Source: Aliivibrio_A sp016764915 | GTDB taxonomy: Bacteria; Pseudomonadota; Gammaproteobacteria; Enterobacterales; Vibrionaceae | DNA length: 64,000 nucleotides | Direction of reading: 5' to 3' | Assembly: GCA_965224595.1 (NCBI GenBank) | Contig: OZ245058.1 | Location: 2,914,001-2,978,000 of the forward strand | Part shown: one piece after another, positions 1 to 8,811 of the stretch | Position numbering within the stretch: the stretch's first letter is position 1 | Layout of the letters: every line of letters begins with the position of its first letter | The notes under the pieces: model-generated | What the model saw: the letters and a program-made list of their open reading frames with translations, nothing else | Told to the model about the DNA's origin: nothing | Databases searched by the model: none | Translations under genes and position numbers: made by a program

Positions 1-1024
1 GTGCAGCTTCTACAATGGTTTTAATCACCTCTTGTATTGACTCATTGATGGCAATCGTTGAGTCATACATGATGTTCATTTTAATGTTATTAGGCATGTT
101 TCTTTCTAGTTCAGGAAGAATCTCCATAACATCAGCTGCGATATTTATAGGGTTAGCACTTGGTGCGGCGTTGATAGCAGCAACAACTGCCTCTTGACCA
201 TTTGCACTTGCACGATAAATATCGTGACTCTTCTCAAGGTTTACTTTGGCAATGTTACCTAAACGGATAACTTTACCTTTCTCAGAAGAGACAACTAACT
301 TTTCTAACTCATCAGTGCTACTTACTTGAGTGTTAGCGCTGCCGTTGTAGAGTACAAATTCCCCGGTTGCTTGTCCGGTTGCAGACTGATAGTTATTGGC
401 GTTTAGCACACTCATCACATCAGTTGCAGTAAGATCAAATGCCGCCATCTTAGCAGGATCTAACCAAACTCGAAGTGCGTATTTCATGCCACCATAAAGG
501 TCAACTTTGGATACACCATTAACGGTAAATAACTGCGGATTGATCACTCGCTCAAGATAATCAGTAATCTGACTTGAGGATAACTCATCACTGGTAAAAC
601 CAATATAGAGCACGGCCGTTGTAGAGCCTGTCGACATTGTAACCGTCGGATCTTCAGACTCTTTTGGCAGCTGTGATCGTACTGAGTTGGTTTTTGCAAG
701 AATATCCGCCAACGCCGCATTCGGGTCAGTATTTAACTTCATGTTGACTGTGATGGTTGATTTACCAAGCACACTGGCTGAAGTCATATAATCGATATTA
801 TCTGCTTGAGCAACAGCTTGCTCGAGTGGTTGAGTGATGAAGCCTTGAATTAGGTTAGCACTGGCTCCGTAGTAACTTGTTGTTACGGTTACTACTGTGT
901 TGGTCATGTCTGGGTATTCACGAACTTGCATCTTAAAAATTGCCTGGAAGCCAAGCAAAGCGATTAAGAAGCTGATCGATACCGCTAAAACAGGACGTTT
1001 AATGAAAATATCAGTAAAGCGCAT
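1..1024 (-). CDS. RND-family efflux pump, inner-membrane permease (VexB-like), partial
   Basis: Only the N-terminal 341 residues are present; the gene runs off the left edge. The translation opens MRFTDIFIKRPVLAVSISF, the usual first transmembrane helix of HAE1-type RND drug/proton antiporters, and continues with the periplasmic porter-domain pattern (YPDMTNTVVTV, FITQPLEQAVAQADNIDYM, NGVSKVDLYGG). Such pumps form the inner-membrane part of a tripartite complex that expels drugs, bile salts and detergents. A GGAGGA ribosome site lies just before the ATG at 1024. The adaptor gene ends 11 bp upstream, so the two are cotranscribed. The order TetR-adaptor-pump next to rep and cytochrome c5 resembles the Vibrio cholerae vexRAB locus; that match is from memory. 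Confidence 0.93.
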   Translation of the reverse strand, partial: MRFTDIFIKRPVLAVSISFLIALLGFQAIFKMQVREYPDMTNTVVTVTTSYYGASANLIQGFITQPLEQAVAQADNIDYMTSASVLGKSTITVNMKLNTDPNAALADILAKTNSVRSQLPKESEDPTVTMSTGSTTAVLYIGFTSDELSSSQITDYLERVINPQLFTVNGVSKVDLYGGMKYALRVWLDPAKMAAFDLTATDVMSVLNANNYQSATGQATGEFVLYNGSANTQVSSTDELEKLVVSSEKGKVIRLGNIAKVNLEKSHDIYRASANGQEAVVAAINAAPSANPINIAADVMEILPELERNMPNNIKMNIMYDSTIAINESIQEVIKTIVEAA

Positions 1025-1035
1025 ACGTCCTCCGG

Positions 1036-2154
1036 TTACAGCATTGGTGTTTCAGCAGGGGCATTGAGAGCATCGCTTTCAACAATTCTCACTTTAGCAC
1101 CATTACTCAGACGAACTTGACCTGAAGTAACGACCTTATCTCCAACGTTCACACCCTCTAAGATATGAGCAATGTCTTTAATACGTTCGCCAATTTTCAC
1201 TACATGCTGCCGTACGCGCTGTACACCATCTTCTTCTGAGATGACATAAACGTTATCGCCGTAAAGTGTGAACGTAATGGAGGTTTGTGGCAGCGTAATT
1301 TGATCTTTAATGGTTGGTAAGATCACATGCGCACGAGCAAACATTCCAGAACGAAGTTGACCTTCATTGTTTGGAATATCAGCTTGAATCTGTATCAAAC
1401 CACTTTGATAATTTACCGCAGGTTCGATCGCGCTGATAGATCCTTTAAACGGACTTTCAGGGTAAGCATCAACAAAGATATCGACTTCTTGACCAAGGGT
1501 GATTTTAGAGATGTCCGTTTGCGGAATCGTAAAACGAAGACGCATTAGACTGGTATCTTCTAAACGAACAATATCATCCCCGGATTGAATGTACTGACCC
1601 AAGAAGACATTACGTAAACCGATGATACCGGAGAATGGCGCTTTAATTTCGCGACGAGCAATGGTGGCTTTCAATCCTTGAATTTCAGCTGTTAATGAGT
1701 GGTAGTTAGACTCAGCTTCATCCAAAGCTTCTTTGGAAACAGACCCTTTTGTATATAGGCCTTGGTAGCGCTTGAATTTTGCTTTGATTGCCGGCATTTT
1801 AGCTTGAGAGCTTTTCAAGTTGGCTTTTTCAACTTCAGAATCTAATGAGATAATTGGATCGCCAGTAGTTATCTGATTTCCAGATTCAAATGCGATGCTT
1901 TTGATGATGCCATTGACTTCAGTTGAAATGGTGACACCTTGATTAGGTTCAATAAACCCAATAGCTTCAATAGCTGGAATCCAATCTACCGTTTTCACAT
2001 CAATGGCTGTCACAGGGAATTCAGGCTCGGGCATGTTAGCCATATATTCAGCGATTTTCTTCTGTTTGAACATGTTGAAACCGATAACACTGCCAAATAA
2101 AAGCACAGCAACGATTAGCATGACCAAGCTCCAAAGTAAGGGGCGCTTTTTCAT
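1036..2154 (-). CDS. RND efflux periplasmic adaptor (membrane fusion protein, VexA-like)
   Basis: A 372-residue membrane-fusion protein that would link the RND pump to an outer-membrane channel. It has an N-terminal membrane anchor (about residues 8-27), a split lipoyl/barrel-sandwich domain (PNQGVTISTEVNGIIKSI and KAPFSGIIGLRNVFLGQYI), a short alpha-helical hairpin between them (about residues 105-165), then beta-barrel and membrane-proximal domains. The AcrA family often has a lipoprotein cysteine at the N terminus; none is seen here, so an uncleaved anchor is more likely. It sits between the TetR gene (20 bp away) and the pump gene (11 bp away) in one minus-strand operon. Confidence 0.93.
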   Translation of the reverse strand: MKKRPLLWSLVMLIVAVLLFGSVIGFNMFKQKKIAEYMANMPEPEFPVTAIDVKTVDWIPAIEAIGFIEPNQGVTISTEVNGIIKSIAFESGNQITTGDPIISLDSEVEKANLKSSQAKMPAIKAKFKRYQGLYTKGSVSKEALDEAESNYHSLTAEIQGLKATIARREIKAPFSGIIGLRNVFLGQYIQSGDDIVRLEDTSLMRLRFTIPQTDISKITLGQEVDIFVDAYPESPFKGSISAIEPAVNYQSGLIQIQADIPNNEGQLRSGMFARAHVILPTIKDQITLPQTSITFTLYGDNVYVISEEDGVQRVRQHVVKIGERIKDIAHILEGVNVGDKVVTSGQVRLSNGAKVRIVESDALNAPAETPML

Positions 2155-2174
2155 TTAATTTTGTAACTCCGAAG

Positions 2175-2747
2175 TTAATGTAAAATTATTGCATCCCAGC
2201 TAGCATCAATGGCATCTTCTAATGCTCTTGAGTCTAACTGATATAAACCTTGAACATGCTTGCGAGCTAAAGTGATGCTCACCTCTAAGCTAAGTCCGAC
2301 TAATATTTCATTATCTAAAGGTTTAAAAACTCCCTGTTTCTTTCCTTCAGAATATAATTGTTCTACTTGGGCAAATAAACTGTGCTCTAGTTCCCTAAAT
2401 GTACAGCTATCTTTTTTCGGTAAGCATTCGTATTGATTACGATTAAGCAAGAGATTGCCATCTTTTGAAGCAAGATTCCAAACATTCAAGAACATCATAC
2501 GGTATCTTTCTTTTAAAGACAGACCGTTGTGCACCCCTTTTTGAATCGCTTTGGCAGCTTGAATTAATGTTTCTACCCTTAGCTGTTCAATGAGATCCTC
2601 TTTATCACTGAAATAACGATAAATAGTGCCGGCGGCGACATCCGCTTTTTTTGCCACAAGCTGCATGGAGATGCCTTGAAATCCATGTTCAGATAGCAAC
2701 AATTTGGTAGCATCAAGTATTCGTTGTCTTTTATCCATCATACACAT
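2175..2747 (-). CDS. TetR-family repressor of the efflux operon (VexR-like)
   Basis: A 190-residue TetR/AcrR regulator. The N-terminal 50 residues form the DNA-binding domain (KRQRILDATKLLLSEHGFQG, then ADVAAGTIYRYFSDKEDLI); the rest is the helical ligand-binding and dimer region. It is the first gene of the efflux operon, so autoregulation is expected. Start choice is uncertain: ATG codons at 2747, 2741 and 2738 are all possible and none has a good Shine-Dalgarno sequence. A perfect 14-bp palindrome lies 6 bp upstream of the first ATG. The divergent neighbour is rep. Confidence 0.9.
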   Translation of the reverse strand: MCMMDKRQRILDATKLLLSEHGFQGISMQLVAKKADVAAGTIYRYFSDKEDLIEQLRVETLIQAAKAIQKGVHNGLSLKERYRMMFLNVWNLASKDGNLLLNRNQYECLPKKDSCTFRELEHSLFAQVEQLYSEGKKQGVFKPLDNEILVGLSLEVSITLARKHVQGLYQLDSRALEDAIDASWDAIILH

Positions 2748-2753
2748 TAAAAA

Positions 2754-2767
2754 AATGAACGTTCATT
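2754..2767. promoter_or_regulatory. Likely TetR operator palindrome
   Basis: AATGAACGTTCATT is a perfect inverted repeat in the intergenic space between the TetR gene and rep. TetR/AcrR regulators commonly bind palindromes of this kind beside their own gene. Its closeness to the TetR start codon suggests that binding would block transcription of the efflux operon. This is inference from position and symmetry. Confidence 0.6.
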
Positions 2768-2901
2768 CATTATCATCTTGTTCGTGTTTAGCTGCAAGGT
2801 ATACTTTGTCAAGATAGGTAAATATTCACTAGCAGTCGCGTAACATTATAGTTAGTATTTTCGCCTTGCTGCTGTTTGTTGTTATTTTCTTAGGATCTCC
2901 C

Positions 2902-4917
2902 ATGAAGCTTAATCCACGTCAAAATGAAGCCGTTAACTATGTGTCTGGGCCTTGCTTGGTTCTTGCCGGTGCAGGCTCAGGGAAGACAAGAGTAATAACC
3001 AATAAAATAGCTTATTTGGTGCAAGAGTGTGGTTATAAAGCGAGAAACATCGCCGCTGTCACCTTTACCAATAAAGCGGCAAGAGAGATGAAAGAGCGTG
3101 TGGCTCAAACGTTAAGTAAACAAGAGGCCCGAGGTTTGATGGTTTCCACTTTTCACTCTTTAGGCCTTGATATCATTCGGCGTGAATATAAAATATTGGG
3201 ATTGAAAGCGGGCTTCTCACTGTTTGATGATCAAGACCAGATGGCGTTATTAAAAGAGTTAACCGAGAAACAGCTCGAGGGTGACAAAGATCTGCTTCGA
3301 CAACTGATGAGTGCTATTTCAAACTGGAAGAATGACATGTTAAGCGCGCAGCAAGTTAAAGGTGCCGCTCAGTCAGAACAAGATCAGTTATTTGCTCAAT
3401 GTTATCAGCTCTATCAAACTCAGATGAAAGCATATAATGCCCTCGATTTTGATGATCTAATCTCATTACCGGTACTGTTGTTAAAAACCAATCAACAAGT
3501 TAGAGAGCACTGGCAAAGAAAAATACGATATTTGCTGGTGGATGAGTATCAAGATACCAATACCAGTCAATATGAGATGGTTAAACTGTTGGTCGGCGAA
3601 AGAGGTCGCTTGACAGTGGTTGGTGATGATGACCAATCTATCTATTCTTGGCGTGGTGCTCGTCCGCAAAATCTCGTGTTATTAAATGATGATTATCCGA
3701 ATCTACGTGTAGTAAAGCTTGAGCAGAACTATCGTTCGACCAGTCGAATTTTACGGGCAGCCAATATATTGATTGCTAATAACCCCCATGTTTTTGAAAA
3801 GAAATTATTTTCAGAGATCCCAGATGGTGAGCAGATAAAAGTAATAACAGCCAAAAATGAAGATCATGAAGCAGAACGAGTTATTGGTGAGATGATTGCT
3901 CATCGGTTTATGAATCGAACTAACCACAAAAATTATGCCATTCTTTATCGAGGTAATCATCAATCTCGACTTTTTGAACGCGCACTGATGCAAAATCGTA
4001 TTCCCTATAAAATATCAGGGGGCACTTCATTTTTTGCTCGTGCTGAGATTAAAGACATCATGGCTTATCTGCGTTTACTCACTAATCAAGATGACGATAA
4101 TGCTTTTTTGCGAGTGGTGAACACACCAAGGCGAGAAATTGGCCCTACCACATTAGAAAAGCTTGGCAGTTACGCCAATATGCGTGGTAAAAGCTTGTTT
4201 GAAGCGAGCTTTGAAATGGGTTTAGAGCAGACACTCTCAGGTCGTGGTTTAGACGCATTACGCCGTTTTACCAAGTGGATCGTTATTTTATCGGAAAATG
4301 CCGAACGAGGTGACTCCGTTGATGCTGTTCGTTCGTTAGTTAGAGATATTAATTATGAAGACTGGCTCTATGAGACATCAACCAGTGCTAAAGCCGCTGA
4401 AATGCGTATGAAAAATGTCTCCGAACTGTATAAATGGATTGTTGCAGATTTAGAGGGTGACAATTACGACAAAGAGGTTAAAAGCTTAAAAGAGGTGGTC
4501 CAGCGCCTCACTTTGCGTGACATGATGGAGCGAGGTGAAGATGATGAAGATGCAGATCAAGTGCAATTGATGACACTGCACGCTTCTAAAGGTTTAGAGT
4601 TCCCTTACGTTTATTTAGTGGGTGCTGAGGAGGGTATTTTACCCCATCAAAATAGCATTGATGAAGATAACATTGAAGAAGAACGTCGTTTAACCTATGT
4701 GGGAATTACCCGAGCACAAAAAGAGCTAACTTTTACTCTATGTAAAGAGCGTCGCCAATATGGTGAGTTATTTAAACCTGAACCTAGTCGATTTTTAGAG
4801 GAGCTTCCCCATGATGATCTTGACTGGGAGAGCCAGAAAAAGCCTCAAAGTAAAGAAGAGAGGATGGAAAAAGGGCAAGCGCATATTGCGAACCTAAGAG
4901 CGATGTTTAAAAAATAG
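2902..4917 (+). CDS. rep: ATP-dependent DNA helicase Rep
   Basis: A 3'-5' superfamily 1 helicase that helps replication forks pass protein roadblocks and restart. The sequence is very close to E. coli Rep through its whole length. Visible motifs are Walker A GAGSGKT (residues 22-28), AVTFTNKAAREMKERV (motif Ia), LLVDEYQDTN (motif II), VVGDDDQSIYSWRGA (motif III), KLEQNYRS (motif IV), QLMTLHASKGLEFPYV (motif V) and YVGITRAQKEL (motif VI). The open frame extends 12 codons upstream, but the ATG at 2902 gives the family start MKLNPRQ, has an AGGAT ribosome site, and yields the normal length of 671 residues. Convergent with cytochrome c5. Confidence 0.98.
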   Translation: MKLNPRQNEAVNYVSGPCLVLAGAGSGKTRVITNKIAYLVQECGYKARNIAAVTFTNKAAREMKERVAQTLSKQEARGLMVSTFHSLGLDIIRREYKILGLKAGFSLFDDQDQMALLKELTEKQLEGDKDLLRQLMSAISNWKNDMLSAQQVKGAAQSEQDQLFAQCYQLYQTQMKAYNALDFDDLISLPVLLLKTNQQVREHWQRKIRYLLVDEYQDTNTSQYEMVKLLVGERGRLTVVGDDDQSIYSWRGARPQNLVLLNDDYPNLRVVKLEQNYRSTSRILRAANILIANNPHVFEKKLFSEIPDGEQIKVITAKNEDHEAERVIGEMIAHRFMNRTNHKNYAILYRGNHQSRLFERALMQNRIPYKISGGTSFFARAEIKDIMAYLRLLTNQDDDNAFLRVVNTPRREIGPTTLEKLGSYANMRGKSLFEASFEMGLEQTLSGRGLDALRRFTKWIVILSENAERGDSVDAVRSLVRDINYEDWLYETSTSAKAAEMRMKNVSELYKWIVADLEGDNYDKEVKSLKEVVQRLTLRDMMERGEDDEDADQVQLMTLHASKGLEFPYVYLVGAEEGILPHQNSIDEDNIEEERRLTYVGITRAQKELTFTLCKERRQYGELFKPEPSRFLEELPHDDLDWESQKKPQSKEERMEKGQAHIANLRAMFKK

Positions 4918-4926
4918 AATTAAATT

Positions 4927-4955
4927 GAAAGGTTGACTGATAGTGTCAACCTTTC
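4927..4955. terminator. Bidirectional hairpin between rep and cytochrome c5
   Basis: An 11-bp perfect stem (GAAAGGTTGAC / GTCAACCTTTC) with a 7-nt loop lies between the stop codons of two convergent genes. Neither side has a long T tract, so termination may be only partial. Confidence 0.6.
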
Positions 4956-4966
4956 AACCTTACTTC

Positions 4967-5383
4967 TTATAGACCATCTATCATGTGGTTGATAGCGGCA
5001 ACGATTTCATCGTCACTACAGTCCATACAAGAACCTTTAGCAGGCATCGCATTAAACCCATTGATCGCATGATCTTTTAATACATCACGACCTTGAGCAA
5101 TACGAGGAGCCCAAGCTTCCTCGTTTTGGCTGATAGGTGCACCTGCTAAGCCACTTGTGTGACAAGCAGTGCAAAACATGCCATACACTTGATCACCGGT
5201 TCTTGGACCTGTAGGTTCGTCAGAAACAGGCTCACTTCCTGCTAGATAGACTTGGCCAATAGGCTTGATTCTTTCAGCAATTGCTTGATCGGACATATCA
5301 GAGGCGATAGCGCCTGTTGAAAATGTTAATGCAGCAACGGTTGCTATAATTACACGACGTAGACATTTATCCATTAAGCTCAC
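4967..5383 (-). CDS. Cytochrome c5 family periplasmic c-type cytochrome
   Basis: A 138-residue secreted monohaem cytochrome that would carry electrons in the periplasm. An N-terminal signal peptide (hydrophobic residues 10-27, ending ...GAIAS) is followed by one haem-binding motif CTACH (residues 71-75) and an axial-ligand methionine in NAMPAKG (M113). The extra cysteine pair C119/C122 (GSCMDCSDDE) is typical of cytochrome c5. The GTG at 5383 follows an AGGAGTGA ribosome site at good spacing; an ATG three codons later is the alternative. Convergent with rep. Confidence 0.93.
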   Translation of the reverse strand: MSLMDKCLRRVIIATVAALTFSTGAIASDMSDQAIAERIKPIGQVYLAGSEPVSDEPTGPRTGDQVYGMFCTACHTSGLAGAPISQNEEAWAPRIAQGRDVLKDHAINGFNAMPAKGSCMDCSDDEIVAAINHMIDGL

Positions 5384-5657
5384 TATTCACTCCTAAACGG
5401 GTGCCTGATTCCATTTGTTTATATTTATAATATTTTACGTAGAGTAACCTTATAGCTGTTAAAAAAAGCGAGTTAACTCCGTGTAAACAGTAAGTGATTA
5501 TATCGACTTAAATTGTTGCAAGAAACCATTACTGTCACTATTTGTTGGCTTTATTACAAAATAATTGTAGGAAAATAAGCTAAACAGAAAAAAAGTAAAA
5601 AAAATAGTAGACGGAAGTAAGTGATGTACGTATTATTCCACTCCGCCGATAGGGCAT

Positions 5658-5734
<77 letters not shown>

Positions 5735-5764
5735 TTCGGATAAAATAATTGGCAAAGTACATTG

Positions 5765-5840
5765 GTGGCTATAGCTCAGCTGGTAGAGTCCCGGATTGTG
5801 ATTCCGGTTGTCGCGGGTTCAAACCCCGTTAGCCACCCCA
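5765..5840 (+). tRNA. tRNA-His (anticodon GTG), copy 1
   Basis: A 76-nt cloverleaf. Acceptor stem GTGGCTA/TAGCCAC, anticodon stem CCGGA/TCCGG with loop TTGTGAT, T loop GTTCAAAC, discriminator C and encoded CCA. The extra G needed at position -1 of tRNA-His is present at 5764. Identical in all positions I compared to the second copy at 6177-6252. Confidence 0.97.
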
Positions 5841-5906
5841 TATTAAGGTAACTTCGGTTCCCGGTTTTGATTAAGTTCGAAATAAAATGCTTTAGAAAGA
5901 ATTTGT

Positions 5907-5998
5907 CGGTGATTAGCGCAGTTTGGTAGCGCATCTCGATTTTGGAATTAGCGGACCAAAGGGTGCCTCTTTCGTTAGTTTCAAGTAACAAGATTTGT
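5907..5998 (+). pseudogene. Truncated tRNA-Pro repeat unit 1
   Basis: The first 30 nt are identical to the 5' end of the intact tRNA-Pro (acceptor strand, D arm, start of anticodon stem). After that the anticodon stem is disrupted (GATTTTGGAATTAGCGGACC), a GGACCAAAGGGT piece of the variable region survives, and the T arm and 3' acceptor strand are missing. The remaining sequence is a linker. It cannot fold into a tRNA. The unit is exactly 92 bp and is followed directly by a second unit. Confidence 0.85.
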
Positions 5999-6090
5999 CG
6001 GTGATTAGCGCAGTTTGGTAGCGCATCTCGATTTTGGAATTAGCGGACCAGAGGGTATCTCTTTCGTTAGTTTCAAGTAACAAGATTTGT
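5999..6090 (+). pseudogene. Truncated tRNA-Pro repeat unit 2
   Basis: A second 92-bp unit almost identical to 5907-5998 (differences such as AAAGGGTGCC versus GAGGGTATC). It has the same intact 5' tRNA-Pro half and the same missing 3' half. The intact tRNA-Pro begins exactly 92 bp after this unit's start, so the tRNA looks like the last, complete copy of a tandem array. Confidence 0.85.
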
Positions 6091-6167
<77 letters not shown>

Positions 6168-6176
6168 CTATTTGTG

Positions 6177-6252
6177 GTGGCTATAGCTCAGCTGGTAGAG
6201 TCCCGGATTGTGATTCCGGTTGTCGCGGGTTCAAACCCCGTTAGCCACCCCA
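6177..6252 (+). tRNA. tRNA-His (anticodon GTG), copy 2
   Basis: A second copy of the tRNA-His with the -1 G at 6176. The downstream spacer (GGTAACTTCGGTTTCC) matches the spacer after copy 1 (GGTAACTTCGGTTCCC), showing that a His-to-Pro module was duplicated as a block. Confidence 0.97.
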
Positions 6253-6303
6253 TTATTTAGGTAACTTCGGTTTCCTGTTTTGAGTATCAAAACGAAATAC
6301 AAT

Positions 6304-6385
6304 CGGTGATTAGCGCAGTTTGGTAGCGCATCCTGATTTTGGAATTAGCGGACCAGAGGGTTTCCTCAAGCGTTGATTTCAAGTA
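6304..6385 (+). pseudogene. Truncated tRNA-Pro repeat unit 3
   Basis: An 82-bp diverged version of the truncated tRNA-Pro unit. The 5' tRNA half is kept (CGGTGATTAGCGCAGTTTGG), then GATTTTGGAATTAGCGGACC, then a shorter linker that ends TTTCAAGTA. It lies directly before the second intact tRNA-Pro. Confidence 0.83.
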
Positions 6386-6462
<77 letters not shown>

Positions 6463-6470
6463 CCTTAAGA

Positions 6471-6497
6471 AGCCTCGTCGAAAGACGGGGCTTTTTT
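6471..6497 (+). terminator. Rho-independent terminator of the tRNA operon
   Basis: A GC-rich 9-bp stem (AGCCTCGTC / GACGGGGCT, one T-G pair) with a GAAA tetraloop, followed by TTTTTT. It closes the tRNA transcription unit. Confidence 0.93.
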
Positions 6498-6995
6498 ACG
6501 TCTATATAAAAGAGATAATCTCATTTCTTACCCAGCACTGCTGAATGCCTAATCAGATGATGGACTTTTTACTGTCATTGGAATAAAAATGTAGGCAACA
6601 AGTCTCTTACATTTGTTACATTCCTGGTGAGCAACACTCCTACCATATATCCTGTTTTTTATTGGAATTAAACTCCAGCCTTGAAACTACAGGCAGTGTT
6701 AACATCTGCATTTTTCATTATTCACGATTGATTTTATTTGAAATGTTAATTCACTTGGTTTTATTACGATGCTTGTTGATTGTTGCCTGCATAAGTATGG
6801 CTCAGTAGTGCGTAAAACGTGCATTTTATGCGACAAATCTACTTTTTGTAGTTTATTATCCTTTGTTTGTTGATTTTATGTGAAATATTTGCCAAATTAA
6901 ACACCTGAGAAATTTATCAGTAGAAATAGCTGATAAAGAATGGAATCGATTTTGCCAATAAGGCAGAAAACTGGCAAGTTGTTAGAGGTTTGGTA
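6498..6995. other. Gene-free leader upstream of the peptide transporter
   Basis: No convincing reading frame on either strand. Near the 3' end are two small stem-loops: TTATCAG (6914-6920) with CTGATAA (6930-6936), and TTGCCA (6952-6957) with TGGCAA (6972-6977). They would lie in the 5' leader of the transporter mRNA. The region presumably holds the operon promoter; I cannot identify it firmly. Confidence 0.5.
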
Positions 6996-8711
6996 ATGTC
7001 GTTATTGGAAGTAAAAAACCTTCGTATTGAGTATCCTTCTCGTCATGGAGTTCATGTTGCTGTTAAATCACTCTCATTTTCTATTGAACGCGGAGAAATT
7101 GTTGGCGTTGTGGGGGAGTCAGGAGCCGGGAAATCAACGATAGGGAATGCAGTTATTGATCTGTTAAGCCCCCCTGGTGTGATTGCCAATGGAGATGTAT
7201 TTCTTGATGGAGAGAAAATCTCTGGACTTTCAACGAATGAGATGAGAAAAGTTCGTGGTTCTAAGATAGGCTTTATCTTTCAAGATCCCATGACCTCTTT
7301 GAACCCTCTCTTTACAGTAGAGCGTCAATTAACAGAAACCATCGTCGCAAATTTAAAGGTTTCTCAAAAAGAGGCCCTAAAGCGAGCAATTACGTTGATG
7401 GAACAAGTGGGTATTCCTGAGCCTCATCTGCGCATCAAACAGTACCCTCATCAATTCTCAGGCGGAATGAGACAGCGTGTGGTTATTGCCATTGCACTGT
7501 CTGGAGAGCCTGACCTTATTATTGCTGATGAACCAACAACGGCACTCGATGTTTCTATTCAAGATCAAATTCTAACCCTGATTCGCGATTTGTGTATTCA
7601 AAAGAATGTCGGCTGTATGTTAGTGACCCATGATATGGGTGTTGTTTCCAATGTTACCGATCGGGTTGCGGTCATGTATCGCGGGGACTTAGTTGAGTTT
7701 GGTGAGACAGAAAAAGTACTGGGTGACCCTGATCATGAATATACACGCAGTTTAATCTCTGCAGTGCCTCGTTCAGACATTAAATTAGATCGTTTCCCTC
7801 TAGTGAGCTACATAGAAGAAGCTCAAGAGATGCAACAGATTGATATTAAAAATCACTGGTTAGGTCAAAGTGAAGACCAGCGTGCATATACTGGTCCGCT
7901 ACTCAATGTTGAAAATGTCAGTTTGCGCTTTATTACCAAAGACTCTTTTTTTGAAAGTCGCCGCGAATTTGTACAAGCGTCAAATGATGTGAGTTTTCAA
8001 ATTCATGAAGGTGAAACATTCGGACTGGTAGGAGAGTCGGGTTCTGGTAAGTCAACTATCGCTCGAATTATTGCTGGCCTGTACGCCCCAAATGAAGGCA
8101 AAGTGACGTTTGAAGGTGTTGATTTAACGGCGCTGAAATCAGAAAAAGAGCGACGTCCAATTCGCCGTCAAATGCAGATGGTATTTCAAAATCCATATAC
8201 CTCAATGAATCCGCGTATGAAAATATACGATATTATTTCAGAGCCAATTCGTTTTCATAAATTAGCTAACTCTGAAGCGGAAATTCGCCAAATTGTGCAT
8301 GACCTTTTGGATCACGTTGGTTTAGGACGCATGGCTGGGGTTAAGTACCCTCATGAGTTCTCTGGAGGTCAACGTCAGCGTATTTCTATTGCTCGTGCAC
8401 TAGCAACGAGGCCTCGTCTGCTTATTTGTGATGAGCCAACCTCTGCGTTGGATGTGTCCGTTCAGGCTCAAATCTTGAATTTATTGAAAGATCTGCAAGA
8501 TGAACTCAACTTAACTATGCTGTTTATCAGTCACGATCTTCCTGTGATTCGTCAGGTTTGTGACCGAATTGGCGTGATGAAACAAGGGACACTATTAGAA
8601 GTTTCTCCTACTGAGCAGTTATTTACTGATCCTCAGCATGAATATACCCAACATTTAGTCTCTTTGATGCCTGAATTTAAAGGCCTTAGAACCAAATTAG
8701 AATCGGCCTAA
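6996..8711 (+). CDS. Peptide ABC transporter, fused double ATP-binding protein
   Basis: A 571-residue ATPase in which two Opp/Dpp-type nucleotide-binding domains are joined in one chain, replacing separate DppD and DppF proteins. Domain 1 has Walker A GESGAGKS, signature FSGGMRQRV and Walker B LIIADEPTTALD; domain 2 has GESGSGKS, FSGGQRQRI and LLICDEPTSALD. Both keep the switch histidine (THD, SHD). It would power import by the permeases encoded downstream. The ATG at 6996 has an AGAGG ribosome site; an in-frame TTG at 6990 is less likely. First gene of the transporter operon; Vibrio genomes carry a similarly ordered set near gor. Confidence 0.95.
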   Translation: MSLLEVKNLRIEYPSRHGVHVAVKSLSFSIERGEIVGVVGESGAGKSTIGNAVIDLLSPPGVIANGDVFLDGEKISGLSTNEMRKVRGSKIGFIFQDPMTSLNPLFTVERQLTETIVANLKVSQKEALKRAITLMEQVGIPEPHLRIKQYPHQFSGGMRQRVVIAIALSGEPDLIIADEPTTALDVSIQDQILTLIRDLCIQKNVGCMLVTHDMGVVSNVTDRVAVMYRGDLVEFGETEKVLGDPDHEYTRSLISAVPRSDIKLDRFPLVSYIEEAQEMQQIDIKNHWLGQSEDQRAYTGPLLNVENVSLRFITKDSFFESRREFVQASNDVSFQIHEGETFGLVGESGSGKSTIARIIAGLYAPNEGKVTFEGVDLTALKSEKERRPIRRQMQMVFQNPYTSMNPRMKIYDIISEPIRFHKLANSEAEIRQIVHDLLDHVGLGRMAGVKYPHEFSGGQRQRISIARALATRPRLLICDEPTSALDVSVQAQILNLLKDLQDELNLTMLFISHDLPVIRQVCDRIGVMKQGTLLEVSPTEQLFTDPQHEYTQHLVSLMPEFKGLRTKLESA

Positions 8712-8723
8712 AGCCGGCCTATG

Positions 8724-8747
8724 CTCTAGATGTAGGTTCATCTAGAG
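8724..8747 (+). promoter_or_regulatory. Intercistronic hairpin before the binding-protein gene
   Basis: A 9-bp perfect stem (CTCTAGATG / CATCTAGAG) with a 6-nt loop, 13 bp after the ATPase stop. A second small stem AGGGAG/CTCCCT follows at 8779-8794, just before the AAGGAG ribosome site of the next gene. No T tract follows, so an mRNA-processing or stability element is more likely than a terminator. Confidence 0.5.
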
Positions 8748-8811
8748 AGAATTACAATAATAACAAAATACAACAGAAAGGGAGTTCACTCCCTGCATAA
8801 GGAGTTGTGCA